Shown piece by piece: positions 10,279 through 18,638 of a DNA stretch of 18,638 bases (positions within the stretch are counted from its first letter, which is position 1; each line of letters starts with the position of its first letter). The notes beneath the pieces were generated by a model. It saw only the letters and a list, made by a program, of their open reading frames with translations, was not told the origin of the DNA and searched no databases. A program made the position numbers and the translations under genes. Origin of the DNA: Conidiobolus incongruus B7586 (lineage: Eukaryota; Entomophthoromycota; Entomophthoromycetes; Entomophthorales; Conidiobolaceae); NCBI GenBank assembly GCA_000697335.1, contig JNEM01008764.1:1-18638 (forward strand). Direction: 5' to 3'.

Positions 10279-11395
10279 TTAAAACCCAATGTCAATCTGA
10301 TATTAGAACCACACGAATGTCGAAATGTGATAAAGAGTATGCTATCGAGGATGATGCAATTTCACCATCAAATTTCCGACCCTACGGGATGTATCAATCT
10401 CTTCCCAACATTAGGAGGAGATGAAACTTTTTTGTATTCGCCTTCGTTGTATAACGATTGGTAACCACCAATTATTGGTTTTAGTGGGGGACACTTGAAA
10501 TTTTTGTAACCTTTTGGTATTATAAATTATAAGATTATATATTATTTACTTATTAATTATATGTAGATGTTAAAGACTCTGTCCACCTGTTGACACATCT
10601 ATTTGATCACGGTAGTTCAGTCCTATTTTGAACCAGGCTGCAATGCAGTTTAGAAGACACCTACAAAAAGCCAATTCCTTTAAAGTGGGGAGGAAAATAT
10701 CAAGGTATAAATATATATATATATTTAGATATATTAATATCAATTAATTTGTTTAGACAGTGTTATGATTATGAATGAAATCAACTTGCGTAGGGGCAGT
10801 TCACCACGTCTAACTATTGTCGATTGTTACAAAGATCATTTCTTAATCAAGGGTGTTGCTGACAGATTAGTTGTAGCTACTCTGACCGGATCGACAGCTT
10901 ATTCTTTATTAGCAGGTAATTAATATACTATACTTTATATTCATTAATTAAATATTATTAGGATGTTTTATTATTCATCCATCCGTCTTGGGAATGATCC
11001 TAACACCGATCTGTCCGAGATCCTTTTCGTTTCGTCCCATTATATTACCAATAGATTCTACTTTAAAAGTAATTAACTACTATTAATTATATTGATTCAG
11101 ATATAAATATTCTCGATAGATGTTCAAGAATGCTCACGCTAATTACCATCTCAGTGTCGATGGCAAAGATTTAGACAGAAAAATAGAGTATGGCAACTCT
11201 ATCAAACTGATGCAAACTTCCTACCCCATGGCCATTGTTAGCAAAAACGAAGAGGAACTGGATTGGGACAATCGTATCTCAGAATTTCTCAAGCGAAATA
11301 TGGATTTTAGGACACGCCAGCCCAATAACTTTGAATTTATAAAGATTGAGCTTGTCTTAATTCACCATGTCTACTCTCTAACTGTTGTAAACTAG
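10279..11395 (+). pseudogene. NAD kinase (NADK/UTR1 family), decayed, five recognisable exons
   Basis: Exons are 10279-10516, 10567-10704, 10757-10915, 10962-11068 and 11120-11395, separated by 50-, 52-, 46- and 51-nt GT..AG introns that all keep frame. They read NVNLILEPH, TLGGDETFLY (normally GGDGT), PPIIGFSGGHLKFL (normally SLGSLGFL), TRLQC, MNEINLRRG (normally NE..IDRG), TLTGSTAYSLLAGG (normally TPTGSTAYS), IIHPSV, LTPICPRSFSFRPIILP and YHLSVDGKDL. The family phosphorylates NAD to NADP. In-frame stops lie at 10462 (TAA), 10507 (TAA) and 10629 (TGA, where LR.RLQC would need an Arg; CGA to TGA). With the GGDGT loop also broken, the gene cannot make a normal enzyme. Exons 3 to 5 are still open. 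The 5' exons before 10279 are not recognisable. A functional copy should exist elsewhere in the genome. Confidence 0.88.
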
Positions 11396-12692
11396 TGAGA
11401 TACAATTCTTGAAATAATTTGGAGGGTTTCCAATTTTCTTGGTGAGCAATTGGTAGATATTTGGGTAGGTTCATTCTATATAGATTTCCAATTGGTGATA
11501 ATAAGAGATTGAGAGTGGGTTGAACCAAGATGCCAATTCTATGTCCCTTTTCGAATTGGATATCGGAGTATTCTAACAAAACAGTTAATATTTAAATATT
11601 TAGTTATCATTTATAATTATTTTATTACCCCCATATTGTTCTAATATAAATTCTGGAGAATTTTGAGATTTGGGACCATCAGTAGCTAATTATTCCATTA
11701 ATCATAAATTTTAAATAAATCTATTTGAAATTAGTTACATTGAATACATTCATTTAAAAAGTAAGGATCATTCATAACTAAATCCAAAAATCAATTAATA
11801 ATATATTAATAATAATTATTAATTATTATACATTTTCTGCCCATCATCACCTGTCTCAAATTACTAAACTTATTCAAATTCTTTTGTATCTCCTCAATTG
11901 TAGTGATACCTCCATTTACTGTAAAATCCAAGTGTGGAAATTTTTCAATTAATTGATATACTTGATCATATTTTAAAGGAGGAATATTTCTGTTCTGCTT
12001 AGGACTCAATCCCTTCAACCATGCTTTTCTACAATGTATGATAAAATGTTTGATTGGGGTGTAGTAAGTTATAGTTCGAATCTAGACAAATCAATCAATA
12101 TAAAAATTATAATGATAGTTATTAGTATAGTACAAAATTTTCCAAAAATCCTGGAGCTTCCAAATCATCAACACCAATTCGACACTTGATGGTAATGGGT
12201 ACTTGAATCCCAGCTGAAATCATTGCTTCGATCATTCGAATGATTTGGAAGGGTTCTTTCATCAGAATAACGCCGAAATTACCACTCTACAATCAATATA
12301 TCAGCAACCATATTGATATAATGTTTACGATGGATTACCTGAACATTATCGCTAGGACATCCAATATTAATATTGATTTCTGAAAATCCCCAATCCTCAC
12401 AAATCTTACCAGCCTGTGCCATCAATTCGGGCTCGCAACCTCCCAGTTGGATGACCCTGTTGGGGGTGGGAGGTACTCCCAACTTGAACTGGAGATCTTT
12501 TGCATTGTATCGAATGATTGCGCGACTATGTACCATTTCGGTATATTGTGAGTGGTGGGAGTTGATTAGGTTGAGCATATATAGGTAGTGAGGCGTTGAT
12601 ATGTCTATCATAGGTGCAACTGCTATAGGGTACTTGAGGGATGGTGATTTTGCGAGTCTAGGTACGGTTTTAAGTACTATTGAAGGTCTCAT
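11337..12692 (-). CDS. tRNA-dihydrouridine synthase, DusA type, six exons
   Basis: Exons are 12692-12339, 12286-12134, 12081-11832, 11777-11739, 11685-11629 and 11572-11337, totalling 1089 nt or 362 aa. The five introns of 52-56 nt all start GT, end AG and keep frame. The protein reduces uridine to dihydrouridine in tRNA D-loops, using FMN and NADPH. Visible features are VAPMIDIS (flavin-barrel start), [17 protein letters not shown], the catalytic Cys112 in [31 protein letters not shown], the FMN-contact [11 protein letters not shown], the DusA signature [24 protein letters not shown] and MMGRKFMNDPYFL. The last is assembled across a 39-nt exon. A C-terminal helical extension ends [14 protein letters not shown]. 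The N-terminus ([20 protein letters not shown]) is basic without acids, compatible with a mitochondrial presequence. Its 3' end overlaps the NAD kinase relic by 59 nt. Confidence 0.92.
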
Positions 12693-12893
12693 AATTAATT
12701 AGTTATATCAAATATACTAAACTCTCAAGTTAGTGGATTGTTGGGTAATTTTAAGGTATATTTAACTGCGCCAATCAATTTTTAAATTATGGGATTGGAA
12801 TCCACTAATTGAAACCAATACATTACTATAATTTCGACTATTAGATAATGAAATGGTATAGAATTTAAAATGTAATTGAAGGAGACATTTTGA

Positions 12894-13130
12894 CTCCTTG
12901 TTCCAAGAACTGGTGATGGTTTAGAAATTTCACATTATGAGCCACCGTTTAAAGAGTTTGGAATATTTAAACCATTCGATCTTCTGAAATACACGCGCTT
13001 GTCTATTCTCTTTATACTATATTTTACTTACTTTTTGGCTATTTGCCTAGTATTTTATTCCATTTTACGGGATTCCTTTCTCTGGATCAGTTTACACCCA
13101 GACATAATTAAAGTCACAAAATTGAATTAA
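12894..13130 (+). other. Orphan open segment, 78 codons, membrane-anchor-like; possible exon or gene remnant
   Basis: The frame is open from just after TGA (12891-12893) to TAA (13128-13130), with no ATG. It reads GLEISHYEPPFKEFGIFKPF, then DLLKYTRLSILFILYFTYFL, then AICLVFYSILRDSFLWISL, then HPDIIKV. G+C is higher than in its surroundings. The Pro/Phe-rich lead-in, the YTRL basic edge and a membrane hairpin ending in W.SL.PD resemble the N-terminal anchor of AUP1/LPCAT-type lysophospholipid acyltransferases, but I find no HxxxxD motif downstream, so this assignment is a guess. It could be an internal exon of a gene whose first exon I cannot find, or a relic. It is divergent from the dihydrouridine synthase, about 200 bp from its start. 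Confidence 0.4.
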
Positions 13131-13802
13131 TTGAGTATTATTTATTTTGATTATTTTAATTTCTATTGTTTTTTACTTTAATCGTATCTTTGGGCCACAT
13201 ACATTTTTATTATTACTTCGATTTTTCAATAACGAATTTTAAATAGTGAATTCAATACATCTCAGATCTAACAAATGATAACTTTACTCAAAAACCATAC
13301 CGTCTTTTAGTAATAATCTTCATTGATTGAAAAATTATTCTTAACAAAAATTGATCTATATTCTATTGTTTTGAATACTTAGAAAATTCTAAACTTTATA
13401 AATCATACTATAAATTATGGATTTGATTTCAAATACAGGAACTAAGAAATTCTCACTACAATTTTTGGAATTAAAATTTGACAAACTTGTTATTATTTAA
13501 TTAATTTTTATTGATTGATCTGTTAATCAAAATAACTAAATTACTGGTAGGATAACTATTTTGATTTCAGATATATATTTGACTTATAAACATTAAATTC
13601 GTTTATAAAAATATTATATATTTCGATCTTTTAGTAATTTGATAATGTGTTTTATGATTTACAATGATTCAATATTAATTTTATTTTACATTTAATTGTT
13701 ACAAGATACAATAATATTAATATTTAATTAAAAATATTGAATCTAGTATTTTATACATTTGGTTATCTTAGCTATTAGATTGAATCAATCATATTATTAA
13801 TA
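13131..13802 (+). other. Non-coding AT-rich stretch
   Basis: Frames are short. The only open run I noticed reads FYFNRIFGPHTFLLLLRFFN (near 13170-13240), which could belong with the preceding segment but lacks motifs. Sampled G+C is 12 of 60 in 13501-13560, typical of the intergenic DNA here. Confidence 0.4.
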
Positions 13803-14015
13803 ATGTCGATAGAATTAGAAAATGATGATTTTTTCAATGAAAAAGTTTTTCAATACTATAAGGAAGATTACTCGAATAAAATCTTGAAAAAATATCATAA
13901 TTTATAAAACTTTGAATCTCTTCAACAGTATCTACTTATTAAATATAATCTTATCATATCATGCATATGTTGGACAATTATGAATTATAAGCAATACATC
14001 AATAATACACCATAA
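13803..14015 (+). other. Short ORF MSIELENDD... with one in-frame TAA; unrecognised
   Basis: ATG at 13803 opens 34 codons (MSIELENDDFFNEKVFQYYK then EDYSNKILKKYHNL), ending at TAA 13905-13907. The same frame then stays open for 35 more codons (NFESLQQYLLIKYNLIISCI..., NYKQYINNTP) to TAA at 14013-14015. The charged, amphipathic first half looks more protein-like than its surroundings, and the unbroken frame after the single TAA suggests a decayed gene or chance. I do not recognise a family and see no splice sites that would remove the stop. Confidence 0.2.
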
Positions 14016-14359
14016 TAATTTAGAAATGATTAATTTCCAAAATTTAATGATATCAATAAATCTAAATTATATAAGTTTTATAACGTGTAAAACTGATACA
14101 AAAATAAAATCTAAAGGTTGAGATTTACTAAGCGGTTTGGTCAGAAATCATCCTTACTTCTTTGCTCTTTTTGTTTTTTATAGACGACTTATTCAATTTG
14201 TTATTATTTAATATCAAAAAATTGTATTGAATATCATATTAACTGTTAATAGACATTTGGATTATGTTAATTTTATCAATTTAATCAACAATAGATTTTA
14301 GTGTTAAATAACATTTATTTAATTTAATCAATATATTTAAACTATTAATAATACTTGGA
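14016..14359 (+). other. Upstream region of the AVT1-like transporter
   Basis: This stretch is AT-rich and leads to the transporter ATG. A short patch of higher G+C at about 14114-14185 (AAGGTTGAG...TCTTTTTG) stands out but encodes nothing I recognise. It may be part of the promoter or the 5' UTR. No confident TATA box can be picked in this composition. Confidence 0.35.
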
Positions 14360-15891
14360 ATGAGTAGTTTGTCCCATTTAAATGAATCCTTAGAATATAG
14401 TTCTTCCAGCAGTCCCGACTTGGAAAAATCAGGTTCTATCCAATCTTCCAGTCATCATCCCGAAGACTGCAAAGTATGTCGGTATGGACCAGGTCATGGT
14501 GCATTATTGAATGAATACTCAAAAGATCGTAACGCCACAAGTTTCTCCATTATTGTGAATTGCGTGAGTATTTTCACTGTAGGGGTATGTCCCAGCATGC
14601 CGTGGATCTTCTCTCAAGCTGGCTGGTTTGGTATTGTTGTGATTTTGTGGATTGGATGGCTTACCTGGCTAGGTTGCAAATACCTTATCCGAGCTCTATA
14701 CTGTGTCGATGGTCACCGTCTTTATGATTATACGTCGCTTGCAACGCATTTTTTTGGGTTTTGGGCTGGAAAAGTTGCCAGAGTTATTTCTCACTTTATT
14801 CAAATTAGCACAGTAGGTGTACTGGTGGTCAGTATTCTGGATAATCTAAGGTTATTTTTAGATTATTTGGGGTATAATGATTACATTACAAAATATTTTA
14901 AATTGAGGTATATATATTGTTTTAAGATTATAAAATTGATTATATAATTATATTTATAGCGCTTTATTGGCCATTACTTCGATTGCTGTACCTGGTTACT
15001 TTATAAAAAATATGAATGATACAACAATCACATCGTAAGTTGTTTGATTAAAAATGATAAATATTCATTATTAACTATTGAACCACATTATTAGTGCTAT
15101 TGGATCTATCAACGTTATCTCAATCTTTATCGTTACTATAACTCAGTGTCGACCAAACTATAAACCAAATCCCCCAATTTATCACGTTTTTCAATCAAGT
15201 ACAGTTGTAAATAGCTTTAATTTCATCCTATTTTGCTTTTCTGGTATGCTATGTTTTCCACATATAGAGCGTACTATGAAAGAACCTAAAAACTGGGGTC
15301 GCGATGTAGCTCTCGGAATTTTGATATCTTGCAGTAGTTTTATATTTATCGGGGCTATGGGATATTGGGCATATGGCGAGAATGTAGAGATTAGCTTTTA
15401 TGAGAATTTACCTAGAAGTAAGCTTTTGGATCTTTATCCTAATATTCATTTATTAAAAATATCTTATAGCGTGGGTAGTGATATTTTTAACAGTCACATT
15501 TATTATTCAAGCGCATACGAGTTCTCTAGTCAATATGATTTTGGTGGTTGACGAACAGAGACCACGTCTCAATGAGAAATTAAAATCTAATATTTTGCTA
15601 TCTCAAGCAATTTATATTCTCGTACACTGTTTTCCATACTTTATTATGTGGCTATTAATCATCGGTATTCAATTCTTTGAAACCTTCACCAACTTAACCG
15701 GATCTATCAGTGGCGTTTACTTTACAATCATACTACCCGTTGTATATTATGTCCTGGGCTACGGTATCAAATGCAGTTTCTCAACCTATCACGGTATATT
15801 CATCGTAATAATGCTAATATTTGGCCTAACAATGGGAAACTATTTTATATATATTTCCATTTTGCCACTAACCAAACCTATTAAAACATGA
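14360..15891 (+). CDS. AVT1-like vacuolar amino-acid transporter (AAAP family), three exons, one frame break in exon 3
   Basis: Exons are 14360-14907, 14960-15034 and 15095-15891, with introns of 52 nt (GTATAT...TTATAG) and 60 nt (GTAAGT...TATTAG). The N-terminal tail (about 60 aa, Ser-rich, with HHPEDCKVC) precedes FSIIVNCVSIFTVGVCPSMP then WIFSQAGWFG, matching the first helix of the AAAP family (G.G.LSLP.AF..AGW). About ten to eleven hydrophobic helices follow. The family exchanges neutral amino acids for protons across the vacuolar membrane. In exon 3 the first frame reads LLKISYSVG and then goes astray to a stop at 15549-15551. The true continuation, IFLTVTFIIQAHTSSLVNMI, lies one base on and runs to 15891. 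Dropping one base near GTGGGTAG (15471-15478) gives 472 aa, normal for the family, and keeps a complete helix 9. GT..AG introns of 19, 37 or 55 nt that would restore frame delete part of that helix, so a one-base insertion (assembly error or young mutation) is the better reading. Confidence 0.85.
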
Positions 15892-16108
15892 TTTTTCTTG
15901 TTAATTTGAATATCATTATCTTAAAATTTTAAAGTGAATTTATAGTGAAACTGAGTGTTTTAGAAGTGAACCAAATTTAGTTATAATTCATTAATTTTTC
16001 TAAAAATATTGAGTCGGCTATTTATTACAAGCTGTAAGAACATTGATTCTAACTTAAATCACGCTAAAAGAATCGGCATATTATTAAAATAACTTGATAG
16101 AAATATCT

Positions 16109-16513
16109 ATGAATAGTTCAGTGAATCCCAATAATCCAATAGGTGTGTTTATCTACTATCTTCGAATTGTATTCCTTGTTGTTTTCATTTTAATCACTTT
16201 ATATTTTAAGAAAGAAAATTAAACAAAGTTAACACTGAAATGATTATCACTATTATAGCAGTATTCATAGATTGCATTGCGAGTGGTGATTGGTTATTAT
16301 GGAGTATTTTTCAATATCTATATATTATATTATCTGTTTGTTAGAAAATGAATTAATTTTGGTTTATTCCAGCAATATCCTCAGTATTCTCAGTATCAAA
16401 AGGATTCTATTAATCATATTAAGTCTAAGATTCCATATTTCATATTGACTGTTTTGGGCAATACTCCTATTTGCAGTGATATGGAGGCAAATAGCTTAAA
16501 ATGCGTTAAATAG
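16109..16513 (+). pseudogene. Three adjacent open segments, hydrophobic; possible relic of a small membrane-protein gene (Tvp23-like?)
   Basis: Segment 1 (16109-16222) is MNSSVNPNNPIGVFIYYLRI then VFLVVFILITLYFKKEN. Segment 2 (16240-16344) is MIITIIAVFIDCIASGDW then LLWSIFQYLY. Segment 3 (16373-16513) follows a TTCCAG and reads QYPQYSQYQKDSINHIKSKI then PYFILTVLG. In order, and by eye only, these resemble the NPIG.F...R, V.LL..D and IN.I.SK blocks of the Golgi protein Tvp23. The frames differ between segments 1 and 2 and between 2 and 3. A 69-nt intron (16304-16372, GTATTT..CCAG) is possible, but the joined frame does not stay open. Alternatively these are unrelated short frames. Confidence 0.2.
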
Positions 16514-16522
16514 CAACTATAC

Positions 16523-16572
16523 TTTCTCCTCATAAGAGTTATTGTCTATTCAGAAACTCTCTCAAGGAGAAA
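16523..16572. repeat. Inverted repeat: two-part hairpin
   Basis: The outer arms TTTCTCCT (16523-16530) and AGGAGAAA (16565-16572) pair perfectly. Inside them AGAGTT (16535-16540) pairs with AACTCT (16555-16560). A symmetric 4/4 internal loop and a 14-nt apical loop complete it, giving 14 bp in all. It is palindromic, so either strand could be transcribed. It could be a structured RNA or a terminator-like fold; no snoRNA boxes are evident. Confidence 0.5.
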
Positions 16573-16720
16573 AATGCACTACATAATTTTTACTGTCATC
16601 ACTATACTTATTTATATAATATAATTCCCTACCTCTTAAACATTATATTTTCATGTTAGTGTCTCAAGTAATTAGAGCCGAATTTGGATATATCCAAAGT
16701 GCATAGAGAATATTGAGCTA

Positions 16721-16775
16721 TTTCCATGAATATTAGCTATTCCTCATAACATGCATAATTATGTATTCATGGAAA
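16721..16775. repeat. Inverted repeat, 12-bp perfect arms
   Basis: TTTCCATGAATA (16721-16732) pairs with TATTCATGGAAA (16764-16775). Within the loop, CATAA (16745-16749) pairs with TTATG (16759-16763), abutting the right arm. In DNA this AT-rich one such repeat per window is not improbable, so no function is claimed. Confidence 0.5.
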
Positions 16776-17510
16776 CGTTAACTGTTGAATTAACGAGCAG
16801 AGTACTGGATAAAAAAATTTGGATGGTATAATATTTTGCATCACTGCTATATAGCAATTCCAAAATTGTTAACTGGTAATAATACTATATATAATTGTCA
16901 AATCCAAGAATGAATTAATGAATATATTTATCAGGTTTAAAAATCATTAATTGCTTAATTCAGAAACAAATTTTCTAAATTTATCTGATAAATTTGCTTT
17001 ATAATATCTAATAACTTATTCAAAATAATTAGTAGAATGATTTTCTATTTAAACAACATATTTATTTTAAAATATGATTTTAATCGAACTTTGGTGTGAA
17101 AAAAAGAAATTTTATTCTCAATTAGAAGTATGTTGGTTTATTTCCATAATATCATTCAGTTTTTATTTAAGTGTTTTTATTTCAATTATATAATTTTTAA
17201 AGTATAATTAATATGAAAAAAGTTGGTTTAAAATCTGATAAATTATTGAAAATATTAAATACTAGAAAATTTCATTAAATTCTTACTATTTTTATATAAT
17301 AAATAATTAATTAAATTTTGAAAATATTTACATTAATTGCCTTATTACTTATAATAAAGTATTTGATAATTTATATGAATTTATATAATACTCATTTGAT
17401 ATATTTGTGATATAAATCTCACATAATAAAAGATTTAGTATAAAATTATTAGTGTAGAAATTAAGTAATGGCATAAATTTATAATTAAAATTAAATACAT
17501 AAATTAATAT

Positions 17511-17542
17511 AAAATATATAAAATATGTAAAATATATAAAAT
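17511..17542 (+). repeat. 9-bp tandem repeat, about 3.6 copies
   Basis: AAAATATAT (17511-17519), AAAATATGT (17520-17528), AAAATATAT (17529-17537) and a partial AAAAT (17538-17542) repeat with exact 9-bp spacing. Confidence 0.7.
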
Positions 17543-18247
17543 TTATTAAATAATATAAACTTAATAGCTTCTTTTATTATTAATAACTTTTTTCTATACT
17601 TTTAGTAAGTTTTTAATACCTAAAAACAATTCTTTTTATTAAAAACTGTAATGTTTCACAAACTAATTTAATTTGTTTGCAGGAATTTTTTTTCTTGTAA
17701 GCTAATTTTTTAATTATCTAAAATAATTATAATTACATAAATTATAATTAAATAAATATATTAGATATGGTAACTCTCTTTAGTTTTTTTAAATATAAAA
17801 TCTTTTATAGCTTTAACTTTATGTATTTTACAATTATTATGTAAAATAATAAATATTTTTAATTTATATTAAGAACACCATTTAAAAATTGTTTTATTTA
17901 AAAAATTAATATATAATTTACTATTAATTAATTTTCCCTGAGATATTAAATAAGAAAACTATATACCATAATAATTTATTATAATAATTAATATTCACTT
18001 ATATTTAAAGTGTTTATTCATTAGAATTTATAAAAGGGATTAATTTAACTTAACCCAACACTTTGTTTTATTTTTAAGTAAAAAATTATATAAAGGAATT
18101 TAAGATTTATTAATTATAAGTATATACTTTAAAAACCTTTGTTTTTAGTTATACTTTAATAAGTTTAATTTAGTTATAGTTATTTTAATTTTCTTTTAAG
18201 TTTTTGTTTAATTATAAGATATCTATTTTATATTTTTATTAATTAAT

Positions 18248-18263
18248 TTAAGTTTAAACTTAA
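18248..18263. repeat. 16-bp perfect palindrome TTAAGTTTAAACTTAA
   Basis: The string equals its own reverse complement. It lies inside the most AT-rich part of the window, where such palindromes arise readily by chance. Confidence 0.7.
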
Positions 18264-18638
18264 GTATATATAATATATCTATATAATTAATATTAAATTA
18301 CTTTAATAATTCTTTAACTAAAATAAAAAAATATTTCTTAATATATTTTTTTATTCTATTAATAAATGAAAAAGTAATAATAAAAAATAATCTTTTAGAT
18401 TTTAGCAAATTTTAAATAATATTCCTTTTAGCTTTAAAATCACAAATCTAGTGATATATGGTAATTTTAAATAAACTATTATCTTTATAAGTTATTTATA
18501 AATATTAAATAATTTTAGAGGGTTTATAATTAAGTTTTAAAAATACAAAAATAAAAGCCTTTTGATAATCACTATCTAGTTTAAGCATAATTAAATTTAA
18601 ATATAAATTTTAAAATCAAAAAAAATTTAATTAAAAAA

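Larger units (their letters stand above)
16514..17160. other. Non-coding stretch with two hairpins
   Basis: Apart from the two inverted repeats I see no open frame of note. G+C here is similar to other intergenic DNA and falls after about 17160. Confidence 0.4.
17161..18638. other. Extremely AT-rich tract, no gene seen, continues past the window edge
   Basis: G+C drops to about 4-5 of 60 bases in sampled lines (17701, 18181, 18301), against 11-12 of 60 in intergenic lines elsewhere (8041, 13501). No frame approaches a recognisable protein. It contains a 9-bp tandem repeat at 17511-17542 and a 16-bp perfect palindrome (18248-18263). It could be a mutationally degraded repeat, a centromere-like or subtelomeric tract, or simply the edge of an AT isochore. 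I see no protein motif that would name an element. Confidence 0.5.

Noticed and set aside
10462-10631. Ciliate-type stop reassignment to explain the in-frame TAA and TGA codons in the NAD kinase
   Set aside because: TOP2, the 571-aa gene, TXNL4B and DusA have no in-frame stops over thousands of bases, and the NAD kinase has other damaged motifs.
12072-12086. GTTCGAATC, resembling a tRNA T-loop / B box
   Set aside because: It lies inside exon 3 of the dihydrouridine synthase, with no matching A box, anticodon stem or acceptor stem.
12373-12588. 71-codon plus-strand frame
   Set aside because: Antisense shadow of dihydrouridine synthase exon 1.
15475-15529. 55-nt GTAGTG...CTCTAG intron in the transporter
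   Set aside because: It would restore frame but removes most of membrane helix 9, which is otherwise well conserved in pattern; a one-base indel explains more.

Overview
The window is AT-rich nuclear DNA from a microbial eukaryote, most likely a fungus and perhaps an early-diverging one. The evidence is short spliceosomal introns (about 46-64 nt, GT..AG, some with TACTAAT-like or AACTAAT-like branch sites), coding exons much richer in G+C than their surroundings, and eukaryotic housekeeping genes: a topoisomerase II with an acidic tail, a UBA4/MOCS3 rhodanese domain, and a TXNL4B-type spliceosomal thioredoxin. The standard genetic code fits the large genes. I cannot name the species. I saw no tRNA, rRNA, CRISPR array, virus-like element or recognisable transposon.

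Layout. 1-235 (+) is the 3' end of a UBA4/MOCS3 gene. 496-5118 (-) is DNA topoisomerase II, with one 64-nt intron and a reading-frame change in its C-terminal tail. 5979-7749 (-) is a two-exon gene of unknown function, possibly RhoGAP-like. 9035-9576 (-) is a three-exon TXNL4B-like gene. 10279-11395 (+) is a decayed NAD kinase whose splice sites are still legible. 11337-12692 (-) is a six-exon DusA-type tRNA-dihydrouridine synthase, overlapping the NAD kinase tail to tail. 12894-13130 (+) is an orphan membrane-anchor-like open segment. 13803-14015 (+) is a short interrupted ORF. 14360-15891 (+) is an AVT1-like amino-acid transporter with three exons and one apparent extra base. 16109-16513 (+) holds three short open segments that may be a relic membrane-protein gene. 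Two hairpins follow, and from about 17.16 kb to the end the G+C content drops sharply and nothing is coded.

The genes do not form a pathway. They are neighbouring housekeeping genes (tRNA thiolation and dihydrouridylation, chromosome topology, splicing, NADP supply, amino-acid transport), each with its own intergenic region. The points most worth checking are a canonical GGGAAAA slippery heptamer lying exactly where the topoisomerase II frame must move by -1 to reach its C-terminal domain, an EGDSA to EGNSA change in that enzyme's TOPRIM centre, and the NAD kinase pseudogene. A second gene (the transporter) also shows a one-base frame problem, so uncorrected assembly indels are a serious alternative for both frame changes.
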